Shown here: positions 1-5,199 of the stretch, piece after piece | Numbering within the stretch: the first letter of the stretch is position 1 | Layout: each line of letters begins with the position of its first letter | Origin: Bacteroidota bacterium | GTDB lineage: Bacteria > Bacteroidota > Ignavibacteria > Ignavibacteriales > Ignavibacteriaceae | Reading direction: 5' to 3' | Assembly: GCA_021790055.1 (NCBI GenBank) | Contig: JAJYIL010000267.1 | Coordinates: forward strand, 1-5,199 | Length of the DNA: 5,199 nt | Notes under the pieces: model-generated | What the model saw: only the letters and a program-made list of their open reading frames with translations | Database searches by the model: none | Told to the model about the DNA's origin: nothing | Made by a program: the position numbers and the translations under genes

Positions 1-300
1 TTCAATCAGCAGACGCTTTACTATCTTTCCCTCAGGTCCGGTTTGATGGGTTACCAGGGTCATTCCAAGTATCCGATTTGCATGCTCTCTTACTTCATCA
101 AGGCTTCGCGCAACTTTAACACCGCCGCCCTTACCCCTTCCCCCTGCATGTATTTGTGCTTTAACAACCCATACTTCGCCGCCGATTCCTTCTTCAGCTG
201 TCCGCACTGCTTCATCGGCGGAAAATGCAACTTTACCTTCAGGCACCGCAACATTAAATTTTTTCAGGATCTCTTTCGCCTGGTATTCGTGAATTTTCAT
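1..300 (-). CDS. sucC: Succinyl-CoA synthetase (ADP-forming) beta subunit, N-terminal part
   Basis: This is the beginning of the beta subunit of succinyl-CoA synthetase, the cytoplasmic TCA-cycle enzyme that interconverts succinyl-CoA plus ADP and phosphate with succinate, CoA and ATP, working with the alpha subunit SucD. The visible 100 residues start MKIHEYQAKEILKKF, the family's typical opening (E. coli MNLHEYQAKQLF). They carry the ATP-grasp nucleotide-binding segment VVKAQIHAGGRGKGGGVKV at about residues 45-63. Lys47 and Gly54-Arg55-Gly56 correspond to the known ATP-contacting residues Lys46 and Gly53-Arg54-Gly55 of E. coli SucC. The conserved LVTHQTGPEG follows at about 82-91. The start at 298-300 is chosen because it matches the family N-terminus and has an AGGA motif 7 nt upstream. 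The frame stays open upstream to an ATG at 394-396, which would add 32 residues. The C-terminal three quarters lie outside the window. Identification is firm; the start is slightly less so. Confidence 0.96.
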   Translation of the reverse strand, partial: MKIHEYQAKEILKKFNVAVPEGKVAFSADEAVRTAEEGIGGEVWVVKAQIHAGGRGKGGGVKVARSLDEVREHANRILGMTLVTHQTGPEGKIVKRLLIE

Positions 301-396
301 TTTGCTTTCCTTTTCTACAATAATCAGATGGTATTCGTCTATTTCAGACTCATACTTTTTCTTATTTACCGTTGTTTCCGGCTTCAAATAAGACAT
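301..396 (-). other. Open in-frame stretch upstream of sucC (possible N-terminal extension or leader)
   Basis: Reading the minus strand in the sucC frame, an ATG at 394-396 is followed by 31 sense codons with no stop, joining directly to the canonical SucC start. The encoded stretch (MSYLKPETTVNKKKYESEI, then DEYHLIIVEKESK) is rich in Lys and Glu and looks more like protein than the very AT-rich DNA beyond 397. The first in-frame stop upstream is a TGA at about 439-441. SucC proteins normally begin at MxxHEYQAK, so this may be untranslated leader that is open by chance, a short extension, or a misread small gene. I favour leader because the good ribosome binding site precedes the internal ATG. 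Confidence 0.3.
305..314 (-). promoter_or_regulatory. Ribosome binding site of sucC
   Basis: On the minus strand the sequence reads AAAAGGAAAG, with its AGGA core at 308-311 and 7 nt separating it from the ATG at 298-300. This is good Shine-Dalgarno spacing and supports the internal, family-consistent sucC start over the in-frame ATG at 394-396, which has no purine-rich motif at a suitable distance. Confidence 0.6.
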
Positions 397-411
397 TAAA
401 AAATTTAGTTG

Positions 412-442
412 AAAAATTAATCCTTTTAACCTCAATAATCAA
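412..442 (-). promoter_or_regulatory. Candidate Bacteroidota-type promoter for sucC
   Basis: On the minus strand a TTG (440-442) is followed after 20 nt by TAATTTTT (412-419). This resembles the Bacteroidota consensus of a -33 TTTG/TTG and a -7 TAnnTTTG box separated by about 19-21 nt, with only the final G replaced by T. Initiation would fall near 405-408, giving a leader of roughly 105 nt to the canonical sucC start. The surrounding DNA is so AT-rich that a chance match is quite possible. Confidence 0.25.
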
Positions 443-471
443 TTTAAAGACGAATTAAAATAAGTTTCTTG

Positions 472-503
472 TTTGTAATAAAATTAAAGTTTATTAAGTT
501 TTG
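472..503 (+). promoter_or_regulatory. Candidate Bacteroidota-type promoter for the acyl-CoA ligase gene
   Basis: A TTTG at 472-475 is followed after 20 nt by AAGTTTTG at 496-503, one mismatch from the Bacteroidota -7 box TAnnTTTG. Transcription would start near 508, leaving a leader of about 130 nt before the ligase ATG. A weaker sigma70-like alternative overlaps it (TTGCAC 501-506, TAAAAT 525-530, 18-nt spacer). Both rest on short matches in AT-rich DNA. Confidence 0.2.
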
Positions 504-626
504 CACATTAAAAGAATCTAACATTAAAATTAAGGACTAAGTATTAAAGTTGATTTTTACTGTACTTCTTCTACCCGACGGCAATGATCATTTCTTAACT
601 CTCGCTCCAAAATACTTTACTATGGC

Positions 627-631
627 TGGAG
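627..631 (+). promoter_or_regulatory. Ribosome binding site of the acyl-CoA ligase gene
   Basis: TGGAG lies 6 nt before the ATG at 638-640 and is a reasonable Shine-Dalgarno match. The reading frame upstream of this ATG has no alternative start before an in-frame TAA at 596-598, so the start is well fixed. Confidence 0.55.
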
Positions 632-637
632 TTAAAT

Positions 638-2455
638 ATGCCGGTTAAGAAAGATTTCAAGACTATCCCGGAACTTTTCATCTTTCTTGCCGAAGAATAC
701 GGGAAAACCGCCAAAAACTTTCTTCTGATGAGAAAGGTTGAAGGTAAATACGAGGGAATTACCTATCAAGAGTTTAAAGATGAAACTATAAGCCTTGCAT
801 GCGGTCTTGCTTCCATCGGCATTAAGCAGGGGGATAAGATAGCCATCATTGCTGAGAACCGCCCTGAATGGGTCTATTCGGATATGGCTATCCTCGGGCT
901 CGGCGCAATCGACGTCCCGCTTTACCCGTCTCTGACTGCAGACTCCATAGAATTTATTTTGAATAACTCCGAGTCAAAAGGAATAATCGTCTCGAACAAA
1001 TTCCAGCTAAATAAAATTCTGAAGATAAGGGATAAGTGTAAGTACCTTAAGTTCATTATAGTAATGAATGAAAAGGATGCTCCGGTCGACAATAAAAATA
1101 TTTTCTCTTTACCTCATGTCCAGGAGCTTGGCGCAATCTTCAAAGCCAACAACCCGGAACATTTTAAAAGAAGCATTAAGCAGATAAATGAAAACGATCT
1201 TTGCACTATTATCTACACATCAGGAACGACGGGCGAGCCAAAAGGAGTAATGCTTTCACACAAAAATATTTTATCAAACGTAAATGCTGCTCTCAAGCTG
1301 CTGCCCATCGACGAAAACGATATCTTCTTATCATTTCTTCCGCTCTGCCATATCTTCGAGAGGATGGGCGGATATTACACTGCATTTGCTACCGGCGGTA
1401 TGATCTGCTATGCAGAAGGCATAGAATCTATAGCGCAAAACATGCTTGAAGTACGCCCTACTATTATTACAACGGTGCCAAGGCTGTTTGAGAGAATGTA
1501 TTCGAAAATCTTAAAGAATATCGATTCCCAGCCGGCATCTAAACAAAAGATATTTTACTGGGCAGTAGAAACAGGTAAAGAATTTTCAAGATTAAAGAGA
1601 ATTGGGAAAGTACCGCTAAGCCTGGCTTTCAAAAATAAGCTTGCAGACAAACTTGTATTTGTAAAGCTGCGTGAACGGACGGGCGGACGCTTAAGATTCT
1701 TTGTCTCAGGCGGCGCACCTCTTGCCCGCGATCTCGGGGAGTTTTTTGAAGCAGTAGGCATTAATATCCTTGAAGGCTACGGATTAACCGAGACTTCCCC
1801 GGTTATTGCAGCGAACAAGCCTGATGATTATAAATTCGGAACGGTTGGCAAGCCTATTCCCAACGTGGAAATTAAAATTGCTGCTGACGGCGAGATTCTT
1901 GTAAGAGGTCCTAACGTAATGCAGGGATATTATAAAAATAAAAGAGAAACTGAAGAAGTTTTAAAAGAGGGCTGGCTTCATACAGGCGACATCGGCGTGT
2001 TTGATGCCCAGGGCTTTTTGATGATAACAGACAGGAAGAAGCACTTATTTAAGACTTCCTCAGGTAAATATATTGCCCCAACCCCGATTGAGAATTTGTT
2101 TCTTACAAGTAAATATATCGATCAATTTGTTCTTATCGGCGACAGGCGCATGTACCTAAGCGCTTTAATTGTACCCGACTTTGAAGCAATACAGGAGTAC
2201 GCAGATTCAAATAAAATTAAATATGGTAAGCTTGAGGAGCTTGTAAGAACAAGAGAGATTTATGATTTGATCGAAAAGGATATGTCCGATGTTCAGAAAA
2301 AGCTTGCAAACTATGAGCGTGTACGAAAGTTCAAATTGCTCGACAAGCCGCTAAGCCTTGAAAACGGGGAAATAACACCCAGCATGAAGGTAAGAAGAAA
2401 AGCAGTAGAAGAACGCTACCAGCATTTGATTGAAGAGATGTATGAGAATAAATAA
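638..2455 (+). CDS. Long-chain fatty acid-CoA ligase (AMP-forming)
   Basis: A complete 605-residue member of the ANL adenylate-forming superfamily, of the long-chain acyl-CoA synthetase type. These enzymes activate a fatty acid with ATP to an acyl-adenylate and then transfer it to CoA, feeding beta-oxidation or lipid synthesis; they usually act at the inner face of the cytoplasmic membrane. Visible motifs in order: the P-loop YTSGTTGEPKG at 193-203, LPLCHIFER at 234-242, VSGGAPL at 356-362, the adenine-binding YGLTETSP at 381-388, WLHTGDIG at 446-453 with the ribose-binding Asp451, the hinge DRKKHLFKTSSGKYIAPTPIE at 465-485, and the C-terminal catalytic lysine, probably Lys584 in ITPSMKVRRK. 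The length of about 600 fits this subgroup. No signal peptide or membrane segment is seen. It diverges from sucC and ends 5 nt from the convergent downstream gene. Chain-length preference cannot be read from the sequence. The fadD label is withheld because several paralogues are usual in such genomes. Confidence 0.95.
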   Translation: MPVKKDFKTIPELFIFLAEEYGKTAKNFLLMRKVEGKYEGITYQEFKDETISLACGLASIGIKQGDKIAIIAENRPEWVYSDMAILGLGAIDVPLYPSLTADSIEFILNNSESKGIIVSNKFQLNKILKIRDKCKYLKFIIVMNEKDAPVDNKNIFSLPHVQELGAIFKANNPEHFKRSIKQINENDLCTIIYTSGTTGEPKGVMLSHKNILSNVNAALKLLPIDENDIFLSFLPLCHIFERMGGYYTAFATGGMICYAEGIESIAQNMLEVRPTIITTVPRLFERMYSKILKNIDSQPASKQKIFYWAVETGKEFSRLKRIGKVPLSLAFKNKLADKLVFVKLRERTGGRLRFFVSGGAPLARDLGEFFEAVGINILEGYGLTETSPVIAANKPDDYKFGTVGKPIPNVEIKIAADGEILVRGPNVMQGYYKNKRETEEVLKEGWLHTGDIGVFDAQGFLMITDRKKHLFKTSSGKYIAPTPIENLFLTSKYIDQFVLIGDRRMYLSALIVPDFEAIQEYADSNKIKYGKLEELVRTREIYDLIEKDMSDVQKKLANYERVRKFKLLDKPLSLENGEITPSMKVRRKAVEERYQHLIEEMYENK

Positions 2456-2460
2456 ATAAT

Positions 2461-3240
2461 TTAAAATGCAATCCGCATATTTAACCTGGTACCTTCAGAT
2501 TGTATTTGAAGGTTAGAACCTGTTAAGGAATTCCTTCCAGAGAAGAAAAAAAGATCGATCTGGCTGTAAAGACAAACCGCAGCAAAAGAAATTAGTGATA
2601 TGTTTCTTAGCTTGTATGAAGTGTTGTACTTATTATAATTGCTCTGAATTACTGCCTGGTCCACGGAATTTAAGTATTGCCGCTCCTTCTTATTGCTGTC
2701 TATTATAAAATAAATAGACGAGCCGATTGTCAGAATGCTGAGGGCAGTCAGAATGGTACCCTTAACATTATCATTCAAGTAAAGATGACCCCAACCCGGT
2801 ATCAGAACCGATCTAATCATAGCCTGCTTAAAGCCGTCCATATCATTATTATCATTGATTAACCTGGGAACGAACACCGTATCTATTTTTACCAAGGGCT
2901 TTTGATTACGTAAAATCTGAGCGTACTCATTCTTTACTCCTTTAAAAAAAGAGATTATCTTTGGCGAGGTATCGGTTGAGTCGAAATTATATGTGCTGTC
3001 TATTTTCAGAATATTAATAAACGAAAGCTTTGCGCCTTCGTTATCGGAAAGGGAATACTGTGCAATTCCTTTTATCTTATAAATATTAATAAGCTCTTCC
3101 GGTACTATCTTAACTTTTGAGTTCAGAATTGAATCAGCATCGGAAACTACTTTATCATATTGGAAAGATTCCAGTTCGTTTCTCAAAGCAGCAACAGCAT
3201 TCCCTTTTTGCTGTCCATAGGCTTGAAGCATAAACAGCAT
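2461..3240 (-). CDS. TPR-like and DUF5683-like envelope membrane protein, probably 5'-frameshifted
   Basis: Function unknown. As called (259 residues from the ATG at 3238-3240), residues about 14-108 form an alpha-helical TPR-like segment; the stretch QYSLSDNEGAKLSFINILKI, then a DSTYNF segment and SPKIISFFKGVKNEY, resembles the helical part of bacterial envelope TPR proteins. Residues about 138-235 match the DUF5683 style: RSVLIPGWGHLYLNDNVKGT leads into a hydrophobic helix (about 160-180), then a polar loop rich in Asn, Tyr and Lys, then a second hydrophobic helix (about 211-232). DUF5683 proteins are common uncharacterised envelope proteins of Bacteroidota and relatives. The called N-terminus MLFMLQAYGQQ is the tail of a signal peptide: the frame continues upstream as VKYLTAIFWG but meets no ATG, GTG or TTG. 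A one-base loss between 3262 and 3275 would explain this; the true start is probably the ATG at 3273-3275, overlapping the stop of the kelch gene as TAATG. It is last in the minus-strand cluster. The domain assignments come from pattern recognition only. Confidence 0.8.
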   Translation of the reverse strand: MLFMLQAYGQQKGNAVAALRNELESFQYDKVVSDADSILNSKVKIVPEELINIYKIKGIAQYSLSDNEGAKLSFINILKIDSTYNFDSTDTSPKIISFFKGVKNEYAQILRNQKPLVKIDTVFVPRLINDNNDMDGFKQAMIRSVLIPGWGHLYLNDNVKGTILTALSILTIGSSIYFIIDSNKKERQYLNSVDQAVIQSNYNKYNTSYKLRNISLISFAAVCLYSQIDLFFFSGRNSLTGSNLQIQSEGTRLNMRIAF

Positions 3241-3275
3241 ACCCCAAAAGATTGCAGTTAAATATTTAACCGCAT
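3241..3275 (-). other. Displaced signal-peptide start of the DUF5683-like gene
   Basis: On the minus strand, ATG at 3273-3275 shares its A with the kelch stop (TAATG) but reads only MRLNI before a TAA. Adding a single base in the GG at 3270-3271 or the AAA at 3265-3267 gives MRVKYLTAIFWG or MRLKYLTAIFWG joined to MLFMLQAYGQQ, a typical signal peptide with a basic n-region, a hydrophobic core and a small-residue cleavage area. I infer either a sequencing or assembly indel or a genuine mutation. Confidence 0.6.
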
Positions 3276-4531
3276 TATTTAAGCAACAGCATCTTTTTTG
3301 ACTCAGTAAAGTATCCCGATGTTAGCCTGTAGATATAAACTCCGCTTGCCATAGAACTACCCGTATCATTGTTGCCGTTCCATGTAACGGTATATTCGCC
3401 CGGTGAAAATACCTTATTTACGATTGTTTTGATGTGCTCTCCGAGAATCGAGTATACGTCTAATGAAACTTTCGCAGTGACGGCTATTTTGAAGGCTATT
3501 TGGGTAGAAGGATTAAAGGGATTCGGGTAATTATTCTCAAGCTCAAATTGTTTAGGCAATGCCGGCTGTGAGCTTGCTACGCCTGTTACTGTGTTATACT
3601 CTTCTACCTGCGGTACAACCTGCCCGCTTTGATCCGTGCCTCCAAAAACATAGATTGCCCCATTATAATTTACCGCCATAGGGTTTCTCCTGGCATAATT
3701 AAGAGATTGAATTCTCTCCTCTTCTATTTCTTTCCTTTTAAGGTCAAGCATAGAGACTGATTTTGTCGCAAGTGATGTTTGGGTGTAACCGCCTATTAAA
3801 TAAATTATACTGTCACTCTCAACTGCGGCTCCGCCAGCTCTTGAATCTTCCAGTTCAGCATGAATCCCCGTTAAGGTATTTGTCTTAGTATTAAAATCAT
3901 AAATTGTTCTTAACGGATACCCGTTGACACCGGGGAGTGTCCCTCCTAAGATATAAATATCGCTATTTATGATCACTGACATCTGATCTAACAATAGATT
4001 AGGTGTTGAGACCGAATCTACGGTATTTATTGTTCTTCCTGAATCGATATTATAACCGAAGAGATAATTATTGCTTATATAAGCCGGTGTATACCCGCCG
4101 AACGCATATAAGTTTCCATTTACAATCTGCCCGGTAGAATATGATCGGGCAAAGGTTGAGTCCTGTTTGTATATATAAGGAGCGGATTTGAAATTCCACA
4201 CTTCAATTGAGCCGGGAACATAAATAAATGGAAGAGACTTTACGCCGCCGAAGTAAATTATACTGTCGGCAAAGGTTCCGGCAACAAATTCGCTTCGTGG
4301 ATATTGCATTGAATCAACAATTGACCAGTTGTTATCTTGCGGATTATATGCCTGAATATAGCTGACAACCGCATTGTCGTTATCTGAATACCCTCCTAAA
4401 ATATATATCATGTTTCCATTTACAACAGCTTGACCTCCGGATACCGGGTTGGGCATACTGCCCACAACTGTCCAGCTTTGGGAGAAAGCTTCAATCGTCA
4501 ATAACAAAAATGATAGTAAAAGCGCTTTCAT
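3275..4531 (-). CDS. Secreted kelch-repeat beta-propeller protein with T9SS sorting domain
   Basis: A 418-residue exported protein. Residues 1-18 (MKALLLSFLLLTIEAFSQ) form a signal peptide. Six kelch repeats follow, each with a hydrophobic strand ending in a Gly-Gly pair: ILGGY (45-48), YFGGV (93-97), AFGGY (144-147), ILGGT (195-198), LIGGY (246-249) and VFGGT (296-299). They recur every 49-51 residues, which fits a six-bladed beta-propeller. After a short linker, residues about 329-418 form a type A T9SS C-terminal sorting domain: NYPNPFNPSTQI (334-345), VSLDVYSILGEHIKTIV (355-371), FSPGEYTVTWNG (375-386), SGVYIYRL (396-403) and the terminal KKMLLLK. Such domains direct export across the outer membrane by the type IX system and are usually cleaved. 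Kelch propellers generally bind proteins or glycans; the ligand here is unknown. No Shine-Dalgarno motif at normal spacing precedes the ATG, which is usual in this lineage. The stop overlaps a likely start of the next gene. Confidence 0.9.
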   Translation of the reverse strand: MKALLLSFLLLTIEAFSQSWTVVGSMPNPVSGGQAVVNGNMIYILGGYSDNDNAVVSYIQAYNPQDNNWSIVDSMQYPRSEFVAGTFADSIIYFGGVKSLPFIYVPGSIEVWNFKSAPYIYKQDSTFARSYSTGQIVNGNLYAFGGYTPAYISNNYLFGYNIDSGRTINTVDSVSTPNLLLDQMSVIINSDIYILGGTLPGVNGYPLRTIYDFNTKTNTLTGIHAELEDSRAGGAAVESDSIIYLIGGYTQTSLATKSVSMLDLKRKEIEEERIQSLNYARRNPMAVNYNGAIYVFGGTDQSGQVVPQVEEYNTVTGVASSQPALPKQFELENNYPNPFNPSTQIAFKIAVTAKVSLDVYSILGEHIKTIVNKVFSPGEYTVTWNGNNDTGSSMASGVYIYRLTSGYFTESKKMLLLK

Positions 4532-4567
4532 TATTTAAATTAAATATTTATTATTCCTTTAGCATCA

Positions 4568-4573
4568 ATTATA
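4568..4573 (-). promoter_or_regulatory. Candidate -10 element before the kelch gene
   Basis: In the 53-nt gap between the PEGA and kelch genes the minus strand contains a perfect TATAAT, which would start transcription near 4561 and leave a leader of about 30 nt. No matching -35 or -33 element is apparent at the right distance, so the kelch gene may instead be read through from the PEGA gene. Confidence 0.25.
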
Positions 4574-4584
4574 ATACCACCAGA

Positions 4585-5199
4585 CTACTTATTTAATTCC
4601 TTAAAATTTAGCTGATAATTAAACGTATTCCTTGGGAAGATTGTTATTTCTTTACTCACCGGCGAAAAATTTTCGTTCATTACTGTTAAGGTATAATTGC
4701 CCGGTTTTAATACTATTGATTTACCAAGTGGAGTGGTTCCCATAAACTTTCCGTCAAGATAAATTTTCCCCCAGGGATAAATATTACACTTTAAGAATCC
4801 AAACAGGTTATTCATGTTAACATAAATGGAATCTGTCTTGCCGGCGGCAATAAAGATCTTTTGAGTGTAAGCCGGATAATCCGGGTGAAGCAGTTCAAGG
4901 CTATGTTCGCCCGAAGTTATGGTTAATTCTTTTACCGGCGTGTTGTCGATTTTTTTATTGTCGACATATACAACAGACCATGGGTAGCTGTCGATAAATA
5001 TCTTCCCCGGCACTGCCGCTGCCGTGTTGATTATTTTAGTGCTTAATTCTTTTGCAGAAGTTATGGCGCTTTCTGTTTTCTTTTCTTTTAAAGCTTCTAC
5101 CGGGGATTTCTTTTTCTCATCTAAATTACTCTTTCCAACCTTAATAATACCTTTATCAGGCGCCTTGCTTAGCGAGGGTGTAAGCTGTATTGGCTTTTC
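4585..5199 (-). CDS. PEGA-domain protein, 5' end beyond the window (possibly a kinase or regulator C-terminus)
   Basis: The frame is open from the right edge of the window to the TAG at 4585-4587, giving 204 visible residues and no start. Residues 1-60 form a low-complexity, charged linker rich in Lys, Glu, Ser and Thr (for example LDEKKKSPVEALKEKKTES). Two tandem PEGA-type beta-sandwich repeats follow, at about 65-128 and 134-198. Each has the YPW...V/I-YVD/YLD...TP core (SYPWSVVYVDNKKIDNTPVKE and IYPWGKIYLDGKFMGTTPLGK), a G-[EN]-[HY] turn (SGEHSLEL, PGNYTLTV) and a final strand. PEGA repeats are typically extracellular or periplasmic and often end Ser/Thr kinases, DUF-type lipoproteins or caspase-like proteins. 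The flexible linker before tandem repeats fits a kinase tail, but the catalytic part, if any, is outside. A GTG at 5011-5013 could be taken for a start but sits inside the linker-to-repeat junction with coding sequence on both sides. Confidence 0.85.
   Translation of the reverse strand, partial: EKPIQLTPSLSKAPDKGIIKVGKSNLDEKKKSPVEALKEKKTESAITSAKELSTKIINTAAAVPGKIFIDSYPWSVVYVDNKKIDNTPVKELTITSGEHSLELLHPDYPAYTQKIFIAAGKTDSIYVNMNNLFGFLKCNIYPWGKIYLDGKFMGTTPLGKSIVLKPGNYTLTVMNENFSPVSKEITIFPRNTFNYQLNFKELNK

Larger units (their letters stand above)
393..529 (+). repeat. Three copies of ACATTAAAA
   Basis: The identical 9-mer ACATTAAAA occurs at 393-401, 505-513 and 521-529. The last two are 16 nt apart start to start, about one and a half helical turns. 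They could be sites for a regulator shared by the two divergent genes, or simply the product of AT-rich composition. No known binding motif is recognised. Confidence 0.3.
301..637. other. Divergent intergenic region between sucC and the acyl-CoA ligase gene
   Basis: These 337 bases separate two divergently transcribed metabolic genes and must hold both sets of expression signals. Most of the region (about 395-560) is strongly AT-rich; a GC-richer patch lies at 571-582. It contains three copies of ACATTAAAA, two copies of ATTAAAGTT (483-491 and 543-551), and a 10-bp perfect palindrome AATGATCATT at 583-592, about 45 nt before the ligase start. I see no convincing gene on the plus strand, no RNA gene and no intrinsic terminator. 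Confidence 0.7.

Noticed and set aside
43..399. Plus-strand open frame of 118 codons at the left edge
   Set aside because: It lies antisense to sucC and its Cys/Phe-rich translation resembles no protein; the minus-strand sucC match is unambiguous.
1201..1449. Plus-strand open frame inside the acyl-CoA ligase gene
   Set aside because: It is an out-of-frame shadow of conserved ligase motifs, including the P-loop region.
1555..1761. Minus-strand open frame inside the acyl-CoA ligase gene
   Set aside because: It is antisense to conserved ligase sequence (VSGGAPL region) and its translation has no recognisable features.
2491..2513. 7-bp inverted repeat as the ligase terminator
   Set aside because: The stem is short and AT-containing, the loop is 9 nt, and no T-run follows; it lies within coding sequence of the convergent gene.
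2525..2561. Palindromes AAGGAATTCCTT (2525-2536) and AGATCGATCT (2552-2561)
   Set aside because: Both are short, loop-free and inside coding sequence; the T-run beside the second on the minus strand encodes Phe codons.
2677..2862. Plus-strand open frame opposite the DUF5683-like gene
   Set aside because: It is antisense to the DUF5683-like membrane region, with low-complexity Ile runs and no recognisable domain.
5011..5013. GTG as the start of the PEGA protein
   Set aside because: The frame is open for 62 codons upstream to the window edge with coding-like composition, and no ribosome binding site precedes the GTG.

Overview
The window looks like a chromosomal segment from a member of the Bacteroidota/Chlorobi lineage, most likely an Ignavibacteria-type organism or a close relative. 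The pointers are a C-terminal type IX secretion (T9SS) sorting domain with the NYPNPFNPST motif, common in Ignavibacteria and neighbouring phyla, a DUF5683-like envelope protein, AT-rich intergenic DNA and mostly weak Shine-Dalgarno sites. The placement is inferred from sequence style and was not tested by a search.

Layout: (i) 1-300, minus strand, is the first 100 codons of sucC (ADP-forming succinyl-CoA synthetase, beta subunit), running off the left edge. (ii) 301-637 is an AT-rich divergent intergenic region with candidate promoters in both directions, a repeated 9-mer, and an open in-frame stretch upstream of sucC that could be an N-terminal extension. (iii) 638-2455, plus strand, is a complete long-chain fatty acid-CoA ligase. 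(iv) 2461-5199 is a minus-strand cluster convergent with the ligase. In transcription order it holds a PEGA-repeat protein whose start lies beyond the right edge, a secreted six-bladed kelch protein with a T9SS sorting domain, and a TPR-like/DUF5683-like membrane protein.

The left half is core carbon metabolism: acyl-CoA activation diverging from a TCA-cycle enzyme. The right half looks like a small envelope or surface gene set whose members share orientation and tight spacing (a 53-nt gap, then 34 nt or a stop/start overlap). Its function is not known.

The two most useful corrections to a naive annotation are these. The PEGA gene has no real start at the GTG at 5011-5013; its frame is open to the window edge, with a charged linker upstream. 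The DUF5683-like gene appears to have lost the first part of its signal peptide through a one-base frameshift between 3262 and 3275: restoring one base gives a textbook signal peptide whose ATG overlaps the kelch stop codon as TAATG. I found no RNA gene, CRISPR array, insertion sequence or clear intrinsic terminator. Nothing here amounts to a demonstrated new system.
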